A stretch of DNA of 64,000 nucleotides from Diogma glabrata. Taxonomy: Eukaryota; Arthropoda; Insecta; Diptera; Cylindrotomidae. Shown here one piece after another: positions 36,301 to 45,394 of this stretch (position 1 is its first letter; each line of letters starts with the position of its first letter). The stretch lies in assembly GCA_963693315.1 (NCBI GenBank), contig OY856188.1, forward strand, positions 97,686,915 to 97,750,914, in the 5' to 3' direction. The notes under the pieces were generated by a model, which was not told the DNA's origin, did not search any database, and was given only the letters and a program-made list of their open reading frames with translations. The position numbers and the translations under genes are program-made.

Positions 36301-36530
36301 AAATAATGAATATCTTTTAATTATTAGGTTTCGGTTTTCGTAATCATCTTTTGGGAAAAGATTATTAAAAAGTGTTAAGATTATTTTTGCTACTGACACT
36401 ACACTGAAAAGAAACAAAAAATACTAGCAAACAATTTCACGATGATTGCGACAACTACACATTAACGTTTTTCCTGACTACATAGTGAGGTGTTATTAAA
36501 ATATAAAGTTTTACATTCAATATAGCAGTA
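33310..36530. other. AT-rich stretch without recognised gene
   Basis: Only short A/T-coded frames. A weak helix-turn-helix-like reading on the minus strand near 34190-34300 (KRRTKTELAEDYGMK) could be a Tc/pogo-type remnant. It is too short to call. Confidence 0.4.
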
Positions 36531-36704
36531 GTTGAATAAAGTTAGTAACTGCTCCCATGAAAAAAATTTCCTCTGGTTATATCATGAATTTTCATTTCAA
36601 AATTTGAGCATGTATTTAAAATTAATTGCACTATATTTAATTTTAATATACATATGGGTAATTCTTTTACAAACCAAACACTTTTCTGACCGACACATTT
36701 TTGA

Positions 36705-38137
36705 TTTGACTGAAATTTTTTTTAATCGGTTTTATATCGAAAAAAACATATACGGGTTGGAGGATTTTTTTCTTTTTTTTGAAAAATACAGCGGTTCTAA
36801 ATTTCGAGAATTTCGTGATATTTGGCTTGATGAGTTATTTTCAAATATTCATAACTTCGGTTTTATTAAAGATACAAACCTCTGGTTTATTTTATTTTAA
36901 AGCTAAAAGATGCTAATATACAAAAAAATAAAAATTATTAACAAATTCTTATTGTTATAAACAAATAAAATTTTTAAATTGATTTTTAGTCATTGCCCCA
37001 CCCACGAAATGAGTTTTTAGTATGATCAGATCATCGTATTCTAGGTTTCATTTCCGCTAAAAAAAGTATTTTTAATTAATGGAGAAATGATTTGTACTGT
37101 CAGAAATAAATTTATTTATCGAGCGCGGGATCACAAAAAATTCCATATATAGAATTCTTTTACATATCGAACAGATTAGGACAAAATGTGACTAAGACAT
37201 TTTTGATTCAGCTGAAATTTTTTTGCGGGTTCTATATAAACAGAACGATATACTTGTTAGAGGATTTTTCGTTTTGTTTTTTTAGGGGAAATAGAGTGGA
37301 TCTTAATTTCGAGAATTTTGTGATTTTTGGCTTGAAGACTTATTTTTAAAGATTCATAACTTCGGTTCTGGTAGAGATAGACACTTTTTGTCTGTGTTAT
37401 TTTAAAGAATAAAGATGGAATTTAAAAACCTGTTATTTAAAAAAATTATTAACAAATTTTTATTGTTATAAACAAATAAAATGTTAAAATCAATTTTTAG
37501 TTATTATTTAACAAAAATAAAGAGTGTTAGTGTGACCATCGCATTCTACGTTCAATTTTTTTTAATAAGAAAAACAAGTTTATTGTTCTGTTTACATAGA
37601 ACCCATAAAAAAGTTTTCAGCTGAATCAAAAATGCCTCAGTCACATTTTGTCCTAATCTATTCGGATATGTAAAAGAATGACCCATATATGGAATTTTTT
37701 GTCATCCCGCGCTCGATAAGTTTATTTATTTCTAACAGTAGAAATCATTTCTCCAATAATTAAAAATACTTTTTTGATAGGAAATGAAACGTAGAATACG
37801 ATGATCATACTATAACTCATTTCGTGGGTGGGGTAATGACTACAGATCGATTTGAACATTTGATTGGTTTATAACAATAGCAAATTGTTGATAATTTTTA
37901 TTAAATTTAATTTTTTTTGTAAACCACAATTTTTTAACTTTAAAATAAAACAAACTAAAGGTTTCTATCTATAATAAAACCGAAGTTGTGAATATGTATT
38001 TGAAAATAACTCGTCAAGCCAAAAATCACGAAATTCTCGAAACTTAGAACCGCTATATTTTACAAAAAAAAATCCTCGAACACACATATCTAGTTTTTTG
38101 ATATAAAACCTACAAAAAAAATTTCAGTCAAAATTAC
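36705..38137. repeat. Large imperfect palindrome (foldback) with internal direct copy
   Basis: The left arm, about 36705-37250, is the reverse complement of about 37590-38137, with landmarks such as CCCCACCCACGAAATGAG (36994) against CTCATTTCGTGGGTGGGG (37818). A third, direct copy of the outer part lies at about 37195-37480. The 122-codon frame over 36532-36900 is a reading of one arm; it is broken in the other copies and is not called as a gene. Probably a foldback transposon or two head-to-head copies of one repeat. Confidence 0.78.
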
Positions 38138-38528
38138 TTATAAACATTACGTCTCAACTACATCATTCTATAAATGTTCAGTTGTTGAATCAATTTCGGG
38201 GTTCTATTTGTCATATATATCCCTACGGTGAAGTGGAGACAACTGCATTTCAATTGGAAATAGAACATGTTTTTACGATGCACGAATCTAATTGCTAGCC
38301 ACGTTGACTTTCGAATGTTTATATTCATTATTTATCAGACTTTTCAAATGCTTGTTAAAGGTATCTTATTTGGAGCTTACCCATCGTTTTATGAGGATTC
38401 CGTACTTTGAAAAAGTAAAAACCGTATTGGTAAGATTTCGGTTTCCGTCCGAATTCGTACATATTCGGATTTCTCGCCAATTATAAGTAGTGCTATCAAC
38501 TTGAAATTTTTTACAATTATAAAATGTA
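38138..38528. other. Stretch between foldback and recombinase locus
   Basis: No gene recognised. The segment 38350-38520 has a less AT-rich composition and may be part of a repeated element, but no second copy is in this window. Confidence 0.35.
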
Positions 38529-38542
38529 TTTTTCTCCGATCG
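38529..38542 (+). repeat. Left inverted repeat flanking the recombinase gene
   Basis: TTTTTCTCCGATCG here is exactly the reverse complement of 40241-40254. The pair encloses the recombinase gene. The motif is 14 bp with a GC-rich core, so a chance pair within 1.7 kb is unlikely, but its role is unproven. Confidence 0.5.
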
Positions 38543-38608
38543 TAGGAAAAAATATATCTTTCCGTTGTTTTTTCGAAACGAAAAGCTTATGATTCCAGTA
38601 TGTTGTAT

Positions 38609-38678
38609 TTGTTGCTAAGCAACAAGTCATAATAGAACGAGAATATTTTTTCTGGCCTAGGCCAGGAATATATTCCTG
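38609..38678. repeat. Cluster of three perfect palindromes downstream of the recombinase gene
   Basis: Within 70 bp: TTGTTGCT-A-AGCAACAA (38609-38625), CTGGCCTAGGCCAG (38652-38665) and CAGGAATATATTCCTG (38663-38678); the last two overlap by 3 bp. They lie 145-214 bp past the stop codon. Possible roles are recombinase binding sites, terminator structure or chance; I infer no function. Confidence 0.7.
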
Positions 38679-38822
38679 TATGGATTTTTAATTGTTTAGA
38701 AGAAATAAAAGTACACTTATAAGGTCCAACGCATTTATTTATATTAGTTTAACAGTATACATAATAATGAATGTGATGAATCTATGCCAAACTAATTATG
38801 TGTTAGGTATAGGAGTTTAATT

Positions 38823-40018
38823 TTACTTATTTGTAATATTAACGGTTATCGTACAATTAGTACAATTATTGAACATTGGTGGATTAATAGTATCGCATCC
38901 CAGCATTGTTGTTGATATAGTGCTATTAAAATCATTACCATTATTTGCATCGGCTGCTTCATTATCCGTTGTATCGAAAATCTTATGAGCAACTTCAATT
39001 TTATTGATAATGGATTCATCGATATACCCTTCAGCAACAGTCGATGACTTCCATCCTCCAAATCTTTTTAAGCATGTTAAATCTGCGCCATTATCAACTA
39101 AAATTGTAGCAGATGAACGGCGGAAACAGTGCCCTGTGTATTCTTTTGCGTCTGGCAGTTTTAAAAAAGTAGCAACAATTTGTGGCATTTTACCAAACTG
39201 ATGTATGCCAACTACTTGTTTGAAACCTTTACCATTTGTGTATTTAAAAAAAAAACGCAAAGAATTTAAATCTTTTGGACGCGAAGTTATGTATTTTCTG
39301 TAATATTCTAAATAAGTTTCGTTTACGATAAATGATCGTGGTTTATTTGTCTTGTTATTCGGGATTTTAACTAAAAGTTTAGATCCCAAATCACTAATAT
39401 CAGTAATTTCCATGCGGGCTAGTTCATCCCGTCGACAAGCACCAGCGATTCCAAAAATTAACGCAACCTACAAAAAACAATCATAATATTATATACAAAA
39501 AAATATTGCAGTGTGAATTGTATTTTATCCGAAAACATATTTGAATTTAATGTGTAAATATAAATAATAATCGTTTTAAATACCAACATGCTTACTTTAG
39601 TAACTAGGAACGAATCATCTGAAGCTTCCAAAACGAATTTTTGAACATATTCCATAGTTAATATTTTAGATTTCTTCGCTTTATATCCGTCAGATTTGCG
39701 TTTCAAGAAGACACGTAATTTTTGGTATTTTGCAATATCCACATGATCTTTAACCACTAGCATCGACCTGATCATTGAGTAGTTTGACCATAATGTGGAT
39801 GATTTCAATTTTGTAGATAAATCAGCGAAATACGCCAGAATGACGTTTTCCGAAAATGATTTGATGTGTTTAGATTGACGATAATCCATAAAGCGTTTAT
39901 AAGCATTTTCGTATTTTTCCTTCGATTTTTGCGGGAGTAAATCACATGTAGCTGAATTAGCTGCTTCCACTATATCCGGCGGGGTGCAAGATAAGGATGA
40001 TTCGCTTTCACTGGCCAT
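38823..40018 (-). CDS. Two-exon tyrosine recombinase (355 aa), Crypton-like
   Basis: Exon 1 is 40018-39596 (141 codons). The intron is 39595-39468 (128 bp, GTAAGC donor, TTTTTTGTAG acceptor). Exon 2 is 39467-38823. The split keeps the frame and supplies the missing catalytic Arg. Residues 25-135 form an N-terminal SAM-like core-binding region (KSKEKYENAYKRFMDY, LWSNYSMIRS). The catalytic domain has R153 (ACRRDEL), K180, H254 and R257 (GHCFRRS), W280 (GGWKSS) and nucleophile Y289. The last 65 residues are Asn/Thr-rich with three Cys. Such proteins cut and rejoin DNA through a 3'-phosphotyrosine; related ones occur in animal Crypton-type elements. All key residues are present and there is no stop, so it may be active. 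The alternative is a domesticated host gene. It is the best-preserved non-LTR coding gene here. Confidence 0.85.
39468..39595 (-). other. Intron of the tyrosine recombinase gene
   Basis: 128 bp, strongly AT-rich, GT-AG, phase 0. Reading through it would give stops. Splicing restores the Arg-containing motif at the start of exon 2. Predicted from sequence only. Confidence 0.82.
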
Positions 40019-40240
40019 ATCCCTTAAATTTCGTTCACACGTTTTTTATAAATCAAATAGATACACAAACTTGACATCTTTTGAAAAAAAAAAAAAAATG
40101 TATTTATGTCTTATGATGTCGTGGCTAACTAAGCAATAATTTTATGTTGTTTTCGATTTTTTACTTTGTTTTGATTTCTTCATATGATAATTAATGAATA
40201 ATACTAAAAATTATTTTGGATTTATATTCGTTTTAAAGTC

Positions 40241-40254
40241 CGATCGGAGAAAAA
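40241..40254 (-). repeat. Right inverted repeat flanking the recombinase gene
   Basis: Partner of 38529-38542, 223 bp upstream of the recombinase start. Its core CCGATCGG is itself a palindrome. Confidence 0.5.
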
Positions 40255-40271
40255 ACAGTATGTACAATTCG

Positions 40272-40338
40272 GAGGAAAAGTGCATTCCCGGACGATAGCC
40301 AATTTCCACTGTCGTCCGGGAATGCAGTACTTTTCCTC
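40272..40338. repeat. Strong 24-bp hairpin upstream of the recombinase gene
   Basis: The left arm 40272-40295 (GAGGAAAAGT, then GCATTCCCGGACGA) pairs exactly with 40312-40338 except for a 3-nt AGT bulge at 40326-40328. The loop is 16 nt. The inner 14 bp are GC-rich in very AT-rich surroundings. Weaker pairing continues outwards to about 40257 and 40362. It begins 18 bp outside the right inverted repeat of the recombinase locus, and could be an element end or a small separate MITE. Confidence 0.82.
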
Positions 40339-40489
40339 TTAATTATACAATATACTATTGTTTACGCCTACTGAAAACAAACAAAATGAAAAATGTTTGT
40401 ATTTTTCTGTATTTTATAGATATAAATAAGAAGATAGTAAAACTAAAGTTATTTTTAAGGAATCGAGTTTGATAGTTTTTGAGTTATTA

Positions 40490-41010
40490 CCAAAAACATG
40501 AGATTGTTTTCCGGAACCTTAACTCCCCCTCCCTTAACTGCGAATATTACAAAAGAAATAAATTGAAAAAATTCACAATTATAGAAAATATTGTAAAGAT
40601 ATAGCGATCAACTTATAAACTAAAATATTATTTGGAGGGGATTGAGTTGAGAGTGACAATTATAAAAAAATATTTTTGACCTTGAAGAGTGTGTTGTCAT
40701 ATGGAAGGTGAATTTTTGTCTAGTCCAAAACAGTTTTTCTTCTAATTTCGTGAGTTCGTGAGTTTGTTTTCCTATCCCCCCCCCCCCCCCCTTAACTACA
40801 AACATTGCCGAAAAAATTGAAAGAATTAACGGTTATAGGAAATGTTGCAAAGATCGAACACACACAAACTATAGTGATTAAAATATTATCAATTAAAATA
40901 TTATTGGAACTGGGTTGAGAGTGGAAATTTTTAAAAAAATATAATTTTTAAACTTGACGAGTTGGGTGCTATATGAAATTGTCATTGTATTTTCTAGTCC
41001 AAAACAATTT
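40490..41010. repeat. Two diverged tandem copies, about 260 bp each
   Basis: Copies at about 40490-40750 and 40750-41010 share a C-rich block followed by TTAACT, GTTGAGAGTG, TTTTT..ACCTTGA and CTAGTCCAAAACA. The second copy has a run of about 16 C near 40782. Part of the same sequence recurs near 43260-43400. Non-coding. Confidence 0.6.
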
Positions 41011-41014
41011 TTTG

Positions 41015-41078
41015 TAAATTTTGAAAGCACAGTTTTCGATTTATGAAAATAAATCGAAAACTGTGCTTTCAAAATTTA
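41015..41078. repeat. Perfect 30-bp inverted repeat with GAAA loop
   Basis: Arms 41015-41044 and 41049-41078 are perfect reverse complements over 30 bp, separated by four bases, GAAA. In RNA this would be a long hairpin with a GNRA-type loop. A perfect arm pair with so small a spacer suggests a recent template-switch event or a structured RNA; no surrounding gene is evident. Confidence 0.9.
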
Positions 41079-41785
41079 ACACATGAGTTTACACGTTTAA
41101 ATTTAAAACGTGAGATTGTTTTTTGGGATGCAAATGTTGGGATACAGGGTTTAGAATATGTGTCACAATAGGTTGCCACAACAACCTGCGCTCTAAGGTG
41201 TTGATGGACGCTTTTTTTAAACCTCTGCGGATTGAAACCACCTGAGACTATGGATTCCGGCAAACTATATCATTTGTATGCAGTTCTGACAAAGAAGTCT
41301 TTCTGCAATCTGCCAGTATGACAGCGCGGGATCTGGACCGTTTGATTGGTCAAAATTCATCTGCTTCTGCCATTGTGGGCCAGTAAGCGATAGTAAAATA
41401 CGAAAAACAAAGACTTGAGAACTTTAAGAAGGAATGAGGTAAGCTAAACACTTTTGCGGACAAGAGAATGACGTTATAGATTTCAGATTTAATTTTATAA
41501 ATTTGGATAAATCTGAAAATTAAAAAAAAAAACACAAAATAAATGTTTAAGAATTAATCAGTGGCGAAAGGAAAAACCCTTAAATTATTAGTACAGTAAT
41601 AAATCGAGCGCAGTTTACAAAGCCACTGGTGAGGCAGTACTTTAAAATTTTTAAATGAAACGGGCAAAATTCTAGATAAATCAAAAAAATTACTGTACAG
41701 ACCCTTAAAAAATTTGTTAACCCTAGTCTTCCTATTACAACAGGATTTAATCAAATTTTAAATCTTTAAATCATAAAATTTCAAT
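41079..41785. other. No recognised gene
   Basis: Short frames only, without motifs. Confidence 0.4.
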
Positions 41786-42992
41786 GATAATTTTTTTTTG
41801 CTGTCAGATATTTTATTTTTCATTCATACAAACTATGGTATTTAAACAGTAGGCTTTGTTTTTACTGTCGGCAATTCTTCTTGTCGTCGATAATTTTGCT
41901 TTGTCGTTATGAAAATTCTTTGTTGTCATTTTTTCTTCTAACAAAATGAAATATAATTTTATCTTAGTAGGCGCATAAATGCTAGAAATTTGTAATTTAT
42001 GTTTGACAAATAAACATAAACAAGCAATCATTTATGAATGAAAACGGACATTTTTATTATTTGCAATTTTACATAATTTTTTATAAGCTGAATAATTTGT
42101 AGAAAAAACTTTATTTAGAAACTAATAATTATTATCTTTTAAATAAAATTATAATTTTAAAAAAATTATCTCATTAAATACCACTCTTCATTGAAATTTT
42201 TGTCTAAAATTTTTCAATTTTACTCATTAAATTATTTTTAAGCAACACTGCTCAATCAAACCACTACTTAAACCACTCGTCCTTCGGACTCGTGGTTTAT
42301 TGTGCGCTTTGATTCGCAGTGTTGCTAAATAATTTAATTCGTAAAATCAAAAAATTTTCGAAAAAATTTCAATGACTCGTGGTATTACAACCGATAATTT
42401 TTTTTTGCTGTCAGAAATTTTATTTTTCATTAATACAAAGTATGATATTTAAACAGTAGGCTTTGTTTTAACTGTCGGCAATTCTTCTTGTCGTCGATAA
42501 TTTTGCTTTGTCGTTATGAAAATTCTATGTTGTCATTTTTTCTTCAAACAAAATGAAATATAATTTCATCTTAGTAGGCGCATAAATGCTATAAATTTGT
42601 AATTTATTTTTCACAAATAAACATAAACATGCAATCATTTATGAATGAAAACGGACATTTTTATTATTTGCATTTTAACATAACTTTGTATATAATAATT
42701 TGTTAAAAAAATTTTATTTAGAAACTAATAATTATCTTTTAAAAAAAATTATAATTTAAAAAAAATTATCTCATTAAATACCACTCTTCATTGAAATTTT
42801 TGTCTAAAATTTTTCAATTTTACTCATTGAATTATTTTTAAGCAACACTGCTCAATCAAACCACTACTTAAACCACTCGTCCTTCGGACTCGTGGTTTAT
42901 TGTGCGCTTTGATTCGCAGTGTTGCTAAATAATTTAATTCGTAAACTCAAAAAATTTTCGAAAAAATTTCAATGACTCGTGGTATTACAACC
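41786..42992. repeat. Tandem duplication of a 607-bp unit
   Basis: Copy 1 is about 41786-42392 and copy 2 about 42393-42992, highly similar with a few small indels. Each holds a roughly 210-nt near-complete inverted repeat (see next entry). Short ORFs here occur in both copies but are not conserved as protein. Confidence 0.88.
42177..42386. repeat. 210-nt fold-back inside each tandem unit (copy 1; copy 2 at 42777-42986)
   Basis: The outer arms run from AATACCACTC...CATTGAAAT to ATTTCAATGACTCGTGGTATT. The inner 86 nt (42241-42326) hold AGCAACACTGC/GCAGTGTTGCT, AATCAAA/TTTGATT, AAACCAC/GTGGTTT and GTCC-TTC-GGAC. Nearly the whole segment pairs with itself, so it looks like a small MITE carried along in the tandem duplication. 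Confidence 0.85.
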
Positions 42993-45360
42993 GAAAATAT
43001 ACCAAAGTAAACAAAAGAAATTAAATCCTTACAGTTTTCAATTTCCAGTATGTGCTACCATTACCCTAAAATACAAAATTTATAATAAATAACCCTGATA
43101 CAATAAGCTTTTTAATAAAAAAAAATATTATATTCTAAATATTTAGATGAGCACATCTGGAGCACTTTATGGTTTTCAATTGATCCTTTCTCAGAATTTC
43201 TTCAAATATATAAATTCTTTTTGGTTAAACAATAATCTAAGGCTCTCACGACGTGGGAAGCAACTCTCAACCTAAGATGCAAGAAGGTCTAGAATGGTGG
43301 GGTTTGGTGTTTACAACCCACCACCCTTCCTTCCCAAGCAATTTTTTTCTATTCCAAAACAATTTTTCTTGTAATTTTCGAAAGCACACATTTAGACCTA
43401 TTTGGTTTTTTAATTTATTTATGGTATTTGACGTGGTGCTGGTGATGATCTTGGTTTCTCTGACTTTTTGAGTCACTTTTCGTTGAACTTTGGATTTAAT
43501 TCCCTTAAGGCTTTAATTATCGCGTGTATTTCAGCATTTGTAGTGGGCTGAGGAGCTAGATCTGAACTCATGAACTGAAGCTAGTCGGCATGCCCTCTAG
43601 ACGTGCGACTCCACGGAATTGTTTTAAAAGCGGCTTTCGTTATAGATGGAATCGTTTTAATTTTCATCTTCAAAAAAATTAAATCCTTTTTGAGTAAAAT
43701 TAAAAAAATTAAAATTTCACTTCTAGGAAAGAAATAGAAATTAAAAACAAGCAATTAAATTAAAGCAATGTTTCTTACAGCTGGCAAATTTTCTTTTGGT
43801 TTTAACCAAAACACCAAAATAATAACTGTTATTATCCCAAAAACAATAATTTTCGGAAAAAGTCTACTGTATCCAATAAAACGAACAAACATCCTGTACC
43901 AACTATACTTTTCTGCAATAATTTTTCAGTTGAATAATAATTTCGAAAAGCAATAAAATAAAATTGAAATGGTTCAAAATTACAGACATCAAGATAAAAC
44001 TGAATTAAAAATATCCACTTTTGATTGCCCATCTTAATTTTGTTTTTCTGTTTTCTAAAGATACCAAAATTTTTTTTTACTGTTTGTGTGTCCATCAAAT
44101 GAACATGCAAAATGCATTCAGAATTTATTTTTATACGATTCCTTTTAGTGAATTTACAAGTTTACAACATATAATGTATCAAACCACTAAGTAGACTAAA
44201 GCAAAGTAAAAAAAAATTCAAAATAACTGCAAATAACTGAAGAAAACTTATCCGTATCAGACAAAACAGAAACAAAATGTTCATGTAAGATGATTGAATA
44301 ATATGTTTATGATCTGTTTTATTATCGTAAGTGTATTTTTTGAATGTGAAATTTTTGAGATGAGATAACATTTTAAGGTTTTTTGATTGATTTTAACAAA
44401 ATAAAGGAAATATTAACTGATGGTTCATATAAGATAATGATAATTCGTTGGAAGTTCAATAAACAACTTGATTGGTGGTTGTTAAATTTACGTAGTTTTT
44501 TCTCGATGAACTTGTAATAAAAATCAGGTTTGATGGAAAGATAATTGCATTACAGTTTTTTGACACTTATAAAATATGATTTATATGCTAAAAATACCAA
44601 AAAAGGCGTTGATAAAATTTTTTATGTGAAAATAAAATGGGTGGCGATTTAAAGTGATACTGAAAAAGATCCGTTAAAAAAATTAAAATATTTTCATCTT
44701 GTCATTTAAAAAACAGTTCTCTATATTAACAAAATAGGCAATTTTGATCCGTTCTTTTTTTTTGTATAGTATAATTTTACCTAGGTTCCATAACAACATG
44801 CGTTCTAAAGTGTTGATGAATCCAAATTTTTGTTTGTTTGTTTTTAAAGCATATAACTAACTCAACAATAAACTCTATCACATTGTTTTAAAAATTTGCT
44901 GATTTTTAAAAATTAATTTATTTAAATGATTTTCCTTATTATGATTACAAATGTTTAAAATTCCAAAAAACAATATCGAACAGTTTAGAACAACTATAAC
45001 AGTGTTAAAAAACCGAACAAATTTAGTTCCATTTCTTTCATATATATTTCATATATGCAAATATTATGAACTTTTTGGAATTATTCTATGCGAAACAGTA
45101 TTTTTCTACTTTACGCCCATTTAAGTCATAGTTCACGCGTTTTAATATTTACACATACTGGATTCCTACGCATTCAAAATACTTCAACACTGTACAATAA
45201 AAAATAAATTTTTACTGGAGAGCTATTTGGAAAATTAATAATGAAAATGGAAAATAAAAATTTATTTTACTTCGGTCTGAAAGACCTAAGTATTGCAATA
45301 TCAAGCCAAAAGTGAAATTCCTACCCACACTTTTTTTGTCATTTTTCGACGTTTTAGGAG
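42993..45360. other. AT-rich stretch without recognised gene
   Basis: Apart from the short repeat shared with 40.5-41.0 kb (near 43260-43400), nothing supportable was seen. Confidence 0.4.
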
Positions 45361-45394
45361 TGATTCTAAACAAGCAAAAAAAAATGCTACTCTG

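Noticed and set aside
36532..36900. 122-codon frame with hydrophobic stretches
   Set aside because: Part of a repeated palindromic sequence; the frame is broken in the other copies and it starts at a TTG.
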